From positions 61,753,001 through 61,817,000 of the forward strand of contig NC_133026.1 of the NCBI RefSeq assembly GCF_048771995.1: a stretch of DNA of 64,000 bases. Direction: 5' to 3'. Positions within the stretch are counted from its first letter, which is position 1. The number at the start of each line of letters is the position of its first letter. Of the stretch, positions 49,301 to 59,880 are shown one piece after another. The position numbers were made by a program, and so were the translations under genes. This DNA is from Taeniopygia guttata. Taxonomy: Eukaryota > Chordata > Aves > Passeriformes > Estrildidae. Under the pieces are notes generated by a model. The model was not told where the DNA came from. It saw only the letters and a list, made by a program, of their open reading frames with translations, and did no database searches.

Positions 49301-49948
49301 GGGAAGATGCTATGTCATTTGCTCCTAGGTGCATCACCCTGTGGAGATTTGCCAGATGACTTCATCATCCCACTCAATCTTGCTTCTATATTCTACACTT
49401 TTGCAGCATGGAGACAGCACAATATCCTAGCGATCTGTGTGCGCATTAATGAAATGTTGGCCCACAGTTCTTAATGTAGGGTTAGTAACAATGATTGCCA
49501 GCATAATGCACTATTTAAATGGCCTGTGTGGTCTAATGTGGCTATATACCTGCATAAACCACAAATTATTTTGTCATGGTTGCTATACTTCGTGCAAGCA
49601 TTTAATGAAAAGCACTGTTGCAATACATCAAATACTCACTTATATTTTTTGTGACTGAAGAGCTTAGTTCTTCACAGCTGTGTTACTGTTTTGGTCCACA
49701 GGCTTCATAAGTTAATGTTGACACAATTTGATCTATGATGAATGCAAGAAAAGCCCAGAGACAGTATCTTTTGTGGTCAGGCCCAGGAGAGGACTGAACC
49801 AGAATTCAGGTCTGATGCTGAGGCCTGTTATTATTTCAGATCCAGTACTTGAAAACTGATTCAGAAGTGGATGTTCTTACTGAAAAGTGGTGTTCTCAAA
49901 AGCACTGATGAAACTCCCCTAGGAAGAGTGGTAGTCACTGCCTCTGGG
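43397..49948. other. 6.5 kb of unique DNA, two possible conserved blocks
   Basis: No gene recognised. The stretches at about 44820-45125 (TTAATGAAATTTCATTGTGC, ACTCTAATTAGAGTTTCAGC) and 47600-47870 (CTAATTAACTCTC and TTTAATATTTAAAG cores) have homeodomain-site-rich sequence typical of conserved non-coding elements. A poly-T run lies at 47579-47597. TGACGTCGTGAC at about 44051 is a half-consensus CRE. CR1-like ACATAGAATCAC near 47329 is too short to call. Confidence 0.4.
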
Positions 49949-50011
49949 CACGTGCATATGTGAACAAGTATGTGCGTTTGTGTACATGTTCATGCATGCA
50001 TGTGAACACAC
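49949..50011. repeat. alternating purine-pyrimidine tract (Z-DNA-prone)
   Basis: The segment is dominated by GT/CA, GC and AT alternation (GCACGTGCATATGTG, GTATGTGCG, GTGTACATG, TTCATGCATGCATGTG). It is an imperfect TG/CA-type microsatellite and could adopt left-handed helix under supercoiling. It contains an E-box CACGTG at its left edge. Confidence 0.75.
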
Positions 50012-50918
50012 CTTGCTTTTGTGTGATGGGTCTTGTGTTGATTCACAGCAAAAGCTGTGTACTTTTAGGTTTTCCAAATGTAGATTTTCTGTGTGCTAAT
50101 AGAAAACTCTGTGTGAATAATTGAAAAACAGTTTCTTTGCATTATTAAACTGTTTTACCCTCTCCTCCCCATTCTTCAACTTCAGGGAAACCCTCTTTCA
50201 GAGTAAGAGGGAAGCAGGGATGTAGAGTGAACTGCTGTGAAAGAAGCCCATGGTATCCAAAACTATTGTGGTGTTTGTTTTTCCTCCTGACATGGTATGA
50301 GCTCACAAATACCATTCTGAGCTCTTGAAGCTCTCTTTGTTCATTGACTTATCTTCTTTTATGAGCAGAGTCAATAGGATACCTTGTGAAAGCTTAAATA
50401 AATGCATACATTTAAACTGAAACCAAGTTGGCTTCCAGCAGTCAGGGTTCCCATTATCTCATCTTGTTTCAGTCAAAGTGCTGGTATGAAGCAATACAAT
50501 GGTATCAGAGTAAACATCGTTGCATACAAATTTATAAATACTCTGCCTTGCCTGCAACAGTTCTGTGCTTGAATAAGGAGCTTCCCTGCCTTGGATGGAT
50601 TCTGTGTCTCAGAGTAATGAGTAGATGCCATTGCTCTCATGTAGGTGGTTTTATCAACCGTGTAAGCTGCAGGGGGAAGGTGCTGAGAAATATCCCTTCA
50701 GTCCATCCTTGGGTGATATTATGTCTGTGTTCAGAGAATGAAAATTTGAAGGATATTCACTAGGGTGACAAATCCTAGCATGGAGAGCTACTGGAAGATG
50801 GTTCACAGGAGCATATTTGTCTCATGAGGAACAGTGCAAGTGGTAGAGTTTCTGTCTCTCGGGAGAGAGGGAGTTCATGAATGAAATTCACCCTTTACCC
50901 TTCCTTTTTCTCTTACAG
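50012..50918. other. unique DNA upstream of the exon candidate
   Basis: Single-copy-looking sequence ending in a long pyrimidine tract. Its last 25 bases (CCCTTCCTTTTTCTCTTACAG) make the acceptor of the candidate exon. An open frame at 50428-50763 (111 codons, plus) has cysteines but no recognised domain. Confidence 0.45.
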
Positions 50919-51047
50919 GCACTTTGGGTTTTGTACCATTTCCTAATGGCTTCCCTTTGTGTAATCTCACGTGTCAGAGATCTGTACAACCTTCTCTCAC
51001 AACATGGAAGACTGGCACAGCTACATTCCTGCAACATTTAGCTTCTG
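50919..51047 (+). other. candidate exon, 129 bp, symmetric phase 1
   Basis: The interval is bounded on the left by TTCCTTTTTCTCTTACAG, a near-ideal polypyrimidine-AG acceptor, and on the right by CTG/GTAAGT, a near-ideal donor. The third reading frame (first full codon ACT at 50921) is open across the whole block. It starts with the last two bases of a split codon and ends with the first base of another, so both flanking introns would be phase 1 and the length is a multiple of three. The translation (TLGFVPFPNGFPLCNLTCQ at its start) has two cysteines and an N-L-T glycosylation sequon, which would suit an extracellular module. I recognise no family. No neighbouring exon is seen. Alternatives are a cryptic exon or a non-coding RNA exon. 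Confidence 0.35.
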
Positions 51048-52739
51048 GTAAGTGGAAAGCTGAGATGTGGAAGGCCTAGTCAACAGGAGACTGCTTAAGG
51101 GATCTGCAGAGCATGGATGCTGGTGTCAATGGACTTCTTGACAGAAGCTTCTAAGGAAAGTCTGTGCTCTGGGACTCATCCACTGGAGTCTCAATGCATG
51201 CTGGAGGAAGAGAGGATATGCTCAGTGTTTGCTGTATGTTTGGTGTTGGAAATTCTCCTGTGAAGCAGCTGTTGCCTTCTGCTTTCTAACTACTGTCAGG
51301 TCCTGAGCTTCCCTACTCTGTTGCAGAGGGAATGAAAGATTCTATATATATTGGTAAGCCCTTGCTTAATTGTACTTTTCTTTCAGCTAAGCATCTGGGC
51401 CCTTTTTCACAGGATTTCCATGCTTTGATTTCTCACCATTCCTCACACTTAAAGGAGTCAGCTGTGTGTCTCAGATGTTCAGCCAGTCTTTGGCTCCTGC
51501 CACCTCCCTCTAATCCTGCTCAGAAAACAGTGAATTTAAATGTCAGCTCCAGTTCCCCCTACTCAATATCAAATTAACTCAGCTTAAAAGATTTTGAGGT
51601 CTTTTGGCTTGTACACATGGCACTATGTCCCAAACCTATGACACAGACAAGTTTTCATTGCAGTGTTTGCTCACAGCAGGAGCACGTGAAAGGAGCGCGT
51701 TTTGAGAATGACTAAACATCAAAGTAGATGCACATGAGCTGTTCTGAGAAGCATAATACTTACCTTGGAAGATGGAAGAAGTGTTTATGTTATGCTAATG
51801 GCCAGAGGTCTCAGATCACATTTAGTTTCCCCTCTACCACAGTTAATAGAAATACAGATGAGAAGCCTGTCTTATGCAGATACAAATTTGTTGATTTGGC
51901 TCTGCTTAATTATAGTAAAGAGAAATCAGGAGTGTCTGTGAGTGTCATTCCTGCCTGGTTGTAGTCTATCATCTCTTGGAGAACTGCATTTTTGCAACTC
52001 CAGAGAGAAAAGGCCTTTTTTTTTCCTTTACCCCTATGGGCTTGCCTAGGAAGATACCCATCTTTAATATGAAGCTTTGAAGCATTATTATGGTAATGTC
52101 AGGTAACTGCTCTTCAACATAGATTGACAGCTAGCTATTAAATAAGGGTAGGGAAGAATGTGGCATCTGTGCAGTGAATGATGCATGTGGTTATTTTAAA
52201 ATGTTTTTTTATAAGCAGAGACACGGCAATTGCAGGTTTTCTTTGCCTTTTTGATTTAACAGCATTTCAGAGTCTTATGCCAAACCACAAGTAAAAGCAA
52301 CACTCAGATCAAACTGCAGTCTCAAAATATTTTCCCCACCCTGAGTCAAGCACAAAGGATTTAATTTCTAATCAATTGCAAAATGGGCTACTGGAAGACA
52401 GCATCTTTTCCATGTGCCCATTTGAGCCTCTGAAACAAGCAAAAATATATTTGTGTCTAAAGTCACTTAACATCTGACCAGTTCTCACTGGGGTTTAAAT
52501 TGACTGGTCCCTGACAACTGTAATGGATTCATTTTCAATGACTAGTTGAGCTCTGAATTGCTACTAGCTGGCATCAACAAGGATACCATGATGAGCTCAC
52601 AGAGCTCAGTACATGTGCTACTTTTCACAGTAGAAATGACATGTTCTGCCAATCCAAAGAAAATTGCCAGGAGCAAAAAATAACATTTTCCTCGATGCCA
52701 TGGGTTTTGGGGCTACCATCTTTTTTCCATGCCTGGTTA
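51048..52739. other. unique DNA after the exon candidate
   Basis: Starts with the GTAAGT donor. No further exon-like unit with both splice sites and an open frame was found. Nothing else recognised; the last part (about 52240-52520) looks like ordinary single-copy sequence. Confidence 0.45.
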
Positions 52740-52838
52740 ATATACTTTAATATACTTATTTTTTATTTCTTCTTACTTATTCTTCTTACTTTTTCTTAAT
52801 ATACTTATTTTATCTTTTTTTTTTTTTTTTTTTTTTTT
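52740..52838 (+). repeat. degenerate TTAATATACTTATTTT / TTCTTACT repeats ending in T24
   Basis: TTAATATACTT occurs near 52737, TAATATACTTATTTT near 52748 and again near 52797. CTTCTTACTTATTC and CTTCTTACTTTTTC lie between. The tract ends in 24 T (52815-52838). It looks like slippage-driven growth of a pyrimidine-rich microsatellite. Confidence 0.8.
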
Positions 52839-54523
52839 CCGTGTAGCAGAATATGGCAAAAAACCAGGACTGGATAATGGAAATAGTGGCCACCTCCAGA
52901 CAGAATATTAAAAACGAGATATAGTTGTTAGTGGCATGCTTCTCTCCTTTGATTCCAGAGGACTCCTGCAAAGAGCCAGTTACTGCTCACATATCACTTG
53001 CATAGCCTTGTGTAAGTCTTCTAAGCAGAAGAATGTGAATTCTGTACTCATTGTTTGGCTAAGAAAATTGTGAACTCTTGAACCTTTTTCCCTTACAATT
53101 TTAACAGAACTTGACCTAAATACAAAGGTTGAAAACTGCATTAACTTTTTTTCTCTATAGTTGAGGTCAAGAAAGGGAAAGCAAAAATATCAGACTGACT
53201 GCTTGTTCTTGCAGCTTGTCCAGCCTGACAGGCTGGTGGGAATGCCTGTTGGTCTCCCACCCAGTTTTCTGGTTCCTTGGGGCAAAATATGAAGCGGGTC
53301 TAACATGGTGTAACTTGCATTCCAACCAGCGAGCAATTGCTTACTAAAGTAGTCCTGAAGTTGTTGAGTTTTCCTTGTTTGCAGCAACTTTAACAAACCT
53401 GAAAAGTCCCTTTCAACTCTGTAAGTCATACCATTTCAGGTTCCACTGCAGAACTAAGCAGGTATGAAAGCAACTTCAAGGGAGTCTCCCTTGATTTTTA
53501 GAGTGGGGTTTGTTAGAGCATGGGAATATAATGAAATATCACTGCATATGTTCACTGCCAAGTCTGGTTCAAGAGAAGAGAGAGATCTCAGGCCCATTGC
53601 AGACAAGGCTTCTTAGCACAGGTTTCTTTGATTTGATTTTTGGCATTGCCCATGGATGCGGCACATTCAAACAGTTACAGATCCAAAGACAAGGAGTGTG
53701 TTGAGAGGTTTTTTTTAAAAAAAAAAGATCAGAGAATTGGCTTTAGGGTTTTTTTTTCCCTCAGGAAGAGAAGATAAATATGACCATGATTATAAAGTCG
53801 TTATGAAGAAGATGGTGATCAATCTTTTGCTGTGTTCACTGAGAAGAGGAAAGATTGACTTTGTTAGAAGCAGATTTAATTGAAATTGACTGTTAGGAGA
53901 AGTAGTCATCTACTGAGAGACGTATAAGCATTGCAACAGGCTACTTGCACAAGCAGTTGGTACTCTCCCTCATGAGAGAATTTAAGAAGAAGTTAGATAA
54001 ACCTTTGCTTAGAATGGTCTAGGAGTACTTGTTTCTTTTTCTGAAACTTCCTCAGTTTTGTTTTGGTCTGATATTCCTATGGGCTTCAGCTTTAACCCTA
54101 TAACTTCTGAAAAGGAGTCATCAACAAATGCCAATAGAAAATTGCCTGAATAAATACCAGTAACACAACAGGGCATTTAAAAGACCTCCCATGAATCCTC
54201 ATCCTTGTATGGTGAAAAGCACATTAATGTGTACCCACAATGCTTAGAATGCCTCTAAAGTTTATTGGAAAATAAAGCAACGATGGTATCTAATCTCTTA
54301 ACCCTAACAGAGAATCTGTTCCTCTGCCTCAGATTGCAGACATACCATGAAGTGCTGAGATTGGCATGAGCAGCGCACATTTTTATTTGAGGGGAACATA
54401 AATCCTAAGTATCTTGTTTGTGTATAATTATTCTTGCCCTGAGGTTGCAGCATCCTGTGCACACAGCTGCATTGTGAACATTTTTCCAAGTTTATTTAGC
54501 ACTGAGTGCAAGTACTTTACATG
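52839..54523. other. unique DNA, weak exon-like signals only
   Basis: AACTTTTTTTCTCTATAG at about 53143-53160 is a good acceptor-like sequence, but the sequence after it has stops in all plus frames before a possible donor (GCAGGTATGA near 53460). A small palindrome CCAGCCTG-A-CAGGCTGG lies at 53220-53236. No gene called. Confidence 0.45.
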
Positions 54524-54780
54524 TCAGAGCTGGGAACGCTCCTGTTTCAGCTGACTCCACTCCTTTGGGGTGTTGCAGAGCGCTTAGGTGACTAAGCGAG
54601 AGGTGGTTGCACAAGCCTGGAGAGACAGGGAGCTTATTTAATCACATTAGAGAAAGAGAGAGTAGGCGCCTGGGAGCAGACAGAGCTAATCTGAGAGGAG
54701 AAGCGAGAGTGAGCAAGTATGTCTTACGGAAAGGCTCGGGAGGTCAGCGGATTGGCAAAGTCAGTACACCTTTAACAGAG
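54524..54780 (+). promoter_or_regulatory. CpG-richer patch, possible promoter/first exon
   Basis: About ten CpG dinucleotides fall in roughly 230 bp (AACGCT, AGCGCT, AAGCGA, GGCGCC, GAAGCGAG, TTACGG, CTCGGG, AGCGGA). The surrounding sequence is strongly CpG-poor. The patch holds a TCAGCTGACTCC E-box/AP-1-like block (54547-54558), a CGCTTAG-GTGA-CTAAGCG hairpin (54581-54598), an inverted CCAAT box (ATTGGC near 54750) and a GTATGT donor-like site after AGCAA. These suit a small promoter or 5' exon. No TATA box or known gene start is identified, so this is inference. Confidence 0.3.
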
Positions 54781-56971
54781 GATTTCTACATATTTTCTCA
54801 GTTTGCATATGCCCCTACCTAAGAACCTAGCTAAGGGCCTTGACTCCTCTCAACACACAACAGCTAATAAGCTAAAACTGTGTTCCAACAGGACACTTTA
54901 TTCCTTGTTTTCTTTTGCTACTCACCCACCTCAATTTTAAAGAGATCAGCAAGCGTATTGGTGGCAGTGACCTATCATTTGATCAACCAAGTATCTTGGT
55001 GGTTTCCTGTCCTCTTTACATTGTTTTGTTCTTGTTAAATGGTGCAGAGGGCAAAGAAAACCTGCTGTGTGGCAGGGATGCCACCTGGAAACAGAGATCT
55101 CAGCAGTAGCATAGGGATTTTTGAGGCTCTCTAGCTCCAGTTTTACTGTGGACACAATGAGCAGACTGAGGGGCTAGGGTGTTACTTTACAGAATCAACC
55201 TGTACTGTCTGTGCTTTGTGGAAACAGACACAAGGTAAAGAGGTAATCCCTGTGATTCTGACTAAATGCCTGAAACAGAGCTCATCTGAAATGCCTACAT
55301 GTATTTTGTAGAATCATTTAGGCAGTCACATGTTATAGCTCTTTCAGCTTCTGCTTTTTTTTTTTTTTTATATATATTTCCAGGAGTAATATTTTTGTAG
55401 TAAGTGATTAATTCTATTCTTTATTCTGCCCTTTTATAATTTTTTATTTATGAAAGTACATAATATGGCCAGTGCAGGTGTACCTGTAGACCAAGTCAAT
55501 ATGCAGGCAAAGATGGCCAGTACAGAACACAGGAAGGTGAGGATAAAGAAGAAATTCCAATTGTATGTTTGTGTGCATCCTTAGCAACCTTTCTGGTTAT
55601 GTTTGTATTCCTCTTTGTTTTAAGTCAGATGTGGCATGTAACCTATAAATGAACTCCATCTTTCACTCTCTTTTCAGTGTAGAGCTTTGAGGGAATATTT
55701 TTTTGTATGTATGTGTATAGCACATGTCACTTCTTGACCTCCAACCTGCAGACAGTCCAGGAATAGTGTAATTAATTTAGACTTGTTTGGGGAAAAAAAT
55801 TGATCATTGTTTGATTTTATGAGGTGACTGATCTGTTGGATGATGTCAGTGTGCCATAAGGCCAGCCACATGAGCACGATCCCATGTTCCAATATGGCTT
55901 TGGAAGTAGAGGGAGTGGTCAGACCTGTATTGGAAACAATGTTGTTAGGGCAGGTATAGAATTGACTCACATGGGGTATTCAAAGAGCTGAAATTCAGAA
56001 TCTGACTTGTGGCTCATTTTGAACAGCAGCAGTTCCTTGTAAAAATGAAGTAGGGATGGCTACAGCAGCAACCGGCCCATAATATGCAGCTCTTTAAAAG
56101 TCCCAAATCAGTTGTCTGCAGATGACATTATTGGAAAATCCATTCCTGTTGCTTTTCTTCAGGGTGTCAGAAGGACCAAGGAGGTAATTGTATAAAGTAA
56201 TTGTCATAAACATTCAAACTAGATGAATCTCCATGTCAGGTTTTATTGCAGCCCTGCAATTTGGGCTAGGTTCTCTGAACTCTGCTAACCTTGGCAGATC
56301 TACAGGGAAAGCCTGCAAAATCCTTGAGTTCAAAGCAGGCAAAATATATGACACCTTTTGAAAGTTTGGCTTTGAGTGTTGAGTTTATTTGAACTTACAT
56401 TAACCAAAGCAAATAAAAAATGGCTTGCATGAGCTCCCGCAAAGTGAAATTCCAGCAGGGAGAATGAGAGTAGACAACCTGTTTGCCAAACACAGTTATT
56501 TTTATTTGTGTTAAAGGAAGAAAGTTGAGTACTTCTATATTTGATTTAAAGTAGGAATAAGGAAGACTGTATCTTAAGGATGTTATGTAAAAAATATTAT
56601 CCCTCTGGGAAGACATCCCAATCAACCTGGACTGTATCTACTGGGTCATAACACAGGAGTTCATTTTCTGGGCAGTTTGTTTTTTACTTTGCTAATACCT
56701 GGGAATAAGGACGAAGACAATAAAGCACCAAGGCAGAGATCGAAGTGTGAATAGCCAGTACCTTATATTTTTGTGAAAAATAAGTAGATTGAATAGAAAT
56801 AAAATCTGGCCAAAATTCATCGCAGTTTGCTGTGGCAGAATCAATCTGTGGACAACATCACACTTAAAGGAGGGGCTAAGGATTTACTAGGTATGAAATG
56901 AGCTTGAATAGTCAAGAGCCAGGGGTAGAAAGAGATTCTATGGGTCCAGAATAAAAGCTTGGCTATCTGGT
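54781..56971. other. unique DNA, nothing recognised
   Basis: Contains T13 followed by TATATATAT at about 55357-55377 and otherwise ordinary AT-rich sequence. Open frames are under 100 codons and unrecognised. Confidence 0.45.
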
Positions 56972-56994
56972 GGGGAGGGGGGGGGGTGGAGGGG
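56972..56994 (+). repeat. G-rich tract with G-quadruplex potential
   Basis: GGGGAGGGGGGGGGGTGGAGG plus GG: four or more G-runs within 23 bp. It is compact enough for an intramolecular quadruplex on the plus strand. Confidence 0.85.
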
Positions 56995-57551
56995 AAGGAT
57001 TCCTTTTAAAAATTATTTTTAGCAAAAACTCTGTCAAGGAACAATAGATGATGATAACTATTGAGGTGTAACAGAGATGGCAAAACATTTGTGGAGATAG
57101 CTAAGATGGTTGCTGGTTGAGGAGGTGTTTCACATAAATTTTTGGGTGTGACATATCACTGAGAGTGAGTGCTGTAAGAGTAAATCACTGGACTGCAGTT
57201 TCACTTGGAAATGGTGGAAGGGGTTCAAGTGAGTATTAAAGATGTGACAAAGGAGGTTGGGCAGGGGGCTATGTGTGTGTTTGTGTTTCTGGAAATAGTG
57301 AAGGAGAAGGTGAGGAAGGGGAGGAATAGCTGGAGTGCAGGTACTGGAGCATACCTGACTTGTGAAAGACAGTGGTAAACAGTCTGATGTTACTGTAAGC
57401 CTTTAATGAGGTAAATACAAAGAGATAATGAGTCAAATAACCAACCTAATAGAGCCAAAGGTATTCTGGGGAAGTCTGATTGCTGAGGAATATCTACCAA
57501 TGACCTAAAGAACTGGATTTGGTAGATACCAATCTTGCTTGTTAGAGGTCT
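56995..57551. other. non-coding DNA before the LINE relic
   Basis: G/A-rich sequence with a short TGTGTGTTTGTGTTT run near 57272. It may include the missing 5' part of the LINE relic that follows, but I can align nothing. Confidence 0.4.
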
Positions 57552-58034
57552 GTCATTATGGGAGGCTTTGACTTCCGGGATTATAGAGGGGAACAAATAG
57601 CTAAAATCAGGCATTTCTGAATGCAATAACCAGCAGAGTTCCTTACCAGTCACTGAAACAGCAAGGAGAAATACTTTTTTAGATCTGACACTAAGTTGCA
57701 GAATGAAGTAGAAAATAACCTTGCTTTTAGAGATTTCAATTTCAATTAAAATGAAGGGTAGGCAAGTACAGATCTATAGCTTCAATTCTCAGATCCAGAT
57801 GGATGGCATATCTTGTGAAGTGAAAAACATGGGAGAAAAGTTATCAGATATTACTGAATAAGGGGTAGAAAAAAGAACAGATCGGTGAAGAAAGCTACGT
57901 GTAAGAGGCCAGGAAATATATGGGTGAAAGGAGGATTGGCATGCGACAAGCTGAGTTTGACTCTGCAAAAGAAATTAAAACAAATAGCAAAAGGTCCTTC
58001 AGCCACATAAATAAAAGGGGAGAAAAAAGTAGTT
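57552..58034 (+). pseudogene. ancient CR1/L2-clade LINE ORF2 relic (endonuclease and linker)
   Basis: Three short peptides in different plus frames fit, in order, a non-LTR retrotransposon ORF2. V-I-M-G-G-F-D-F (57552-57575) resembles the endonuclease block V-V-G-D-F-N-F/H-P-D. ETARRNTFLDLTLSC (about 57655-57696) resembles EPTRRG-LLDLVLTN, which lies about 40 residues later in CR1. AEFDSAKEIKTNSKRSFSHI with N-K-R following (about 57950-58020) resembles the linker AQLELNLARDVKxNKKGFYRYI-x-x-KR before the RT. Stops and frameshifts separate them and the catalytic context is lost. Spacing between the second and third block is shorter than in CR1, so a deletion is likely. Possible RT remains near 58690-58890 are too weak to assert. 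The comparison is from memory. Confidence 0.5.
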
Positions 58035-59850
58035 TGTCATGGCCCAACAATTTATCAGATACTTTGTTTCTGTTTCAGTTAGGATGGTGATTCTGAATAT
58101 TCAGACATTGCAGGTTTTTAGTGGCTAAGAACACCTGGAAATTAAAATGGCTTCTGCCAAAGTGGGAGAAACAGCTCAAGTCAAATATTGGAGAATGGCT
58201 GGATCATTTTCATCTTGATATCTGGAAGGAACTGACTCATATAATTGCGGGCTCAAGAACACTATTTTCAATAAGACTTAACAGAGGAAAAAAGACCCTG
58301 TTCAGCTGCAGAATGTGAGTCTGTCTTTGACAAACCCATAAGGACAGCCCTGTTGGAGAGCAGGCTAGTCATAGCAATTGTTCTATTCTTTTAAATGTAA
58401 CAATAGGATATAAGGTAGCAGAAAAAGGAAAGAAAATGTAGGAGGCTAGATCAAGCATGATGTAGGTAAGCCTAGTCACTGATAAAGGCACTGGTGTTTC
58501 TAGTCATGGACATGCACTCCTCCTTGCTTAGCTCCTAGTGTGGTGTAAGTGAAACTGAGGGACATGCTGAGTAATGCCAGTAAAATTGTGACTAATAGGT
58601 AAGCTAAAGGGCAGATTTCAGTGAAAAGAGACCTTTCTGACTGAAGGGAAGTTGTTATTGAAAGCTCTTCCTAATGATTGATTTTGGGACCAGTCTTCTG
58701 TGCTAATTTTACTAGAGACTGCTGCTGAGAAAATGGAAGTGTGCTAGCGAAACTAGTTGTAACAGAGTTGGGAGGTAGTTGTATAAGGACTAAATAACTG
58801 GAGAACAAAAGGCATAGAATGAAAGAAAGAGGGAGAAAAATGTTTGAGATGAGTTATAATAAGTAAAAGTAAGTGCAAGGTTCTTGCTAAAAGGACAAAA
58901 GGACGGACAAAAGAATTTTGTCTGTAACTGTGGGGTTCACGAGTCTGGAGTAGCTGAAGAGGAAGAAAATGCTGCTACAACTGAGTGTCTCTAGTGCTCT
59001 GTGTGTGTCAGTGAAACAACCATCCAGGTCCTGTAGTGTGGCAAGCAGGTTATTTTCAATTTGGACAGGTATAAATGTTGCTATACTATGTTATGTGTTA
59101 TTCAGATCCAGTCTGAATCCTAAGGTGGGATACAAGCCGAGGGATTTCTTTAATGACAGGCATTTCTGATGTGTGTTCAAATATGAATGCAGCCATTTGC
59201 ATGCATTACTCACCCCCTTCCTTCTCATATGTTGCTGATCCTGGGATTTAGAAGAGCACAGACCTGTCCAATGTTTCTTAATCCATAATTTGGTATAGAC
59301 TGTGATTGGCAGGCTGCATTTTTAAGAAGCCTGCTTTGAGATGTCAGATCTTATCCTAATTGAGATCCTCTTGCCTGTTATGGGATTTGTGAGACCAATT
59401 CACTCAGGATGTCTTGGCATGAGAAGGTGTATCATTGTTGCCAATGGAGAGGAGGTCCTTGGGCTCCAGGTAGAGGAAGATAAAGTTAAGTCAACTCTAG
59501 TACTGTAGCCATTCCTCTTCTCTGCTGTCCTCTCTCCTTCACTGGACGTCATTTTTCTCTTCCAGAAATGGCTGTCAAGATAATATGAGAGACTGATAAT
59601 ATCTAGAGTAATATATAATAATGTCTTTTCAGTGTTTCATCACATTTTGAGATACTGGACTAGAAACTCTTTCTACCTCTGTCTCTCTAACTGCTCCCAG
59701 CATAGCCCCTTTTCATGGGCTAAAACAGTGCTTTAAAATTGAAGATTTACAAGATCAGTTGCAAAATCAGATTCTGCCACATGCTGGGAGTTAGCTTCCA
59801 TTTGTACCCCTCTTCCCTTGGATATAGATGATGCATGGTAAATCTGGTCA
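58035..59850. other. sequence after the LINE relic
   Basis: The first kilobase may contain further LINE remains: GGGACCAGTCTTCTGTGCTA near 58687 could be a decayed GSVLGPLLF block, and AGTAAGTGCAAGGTTCTTGC near 58868 a KCKVL block. Neither stands alone. The rest is unrecognised. Confidence 0.35.
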
Positions 59851-59880
59851 AGGCTCTGCAAGGCTCTGCAAGGCTCTGCA
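59851..59880 (+). repeat. three exact tandem copies of AGGCTCTGCA
   Basis: Thirty bases made of three identical 10-bp units. The flanks (GGTCA before, AAGATC after) are unrelated. Exact identity suggests recent slippage. Confidence 0.95.
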
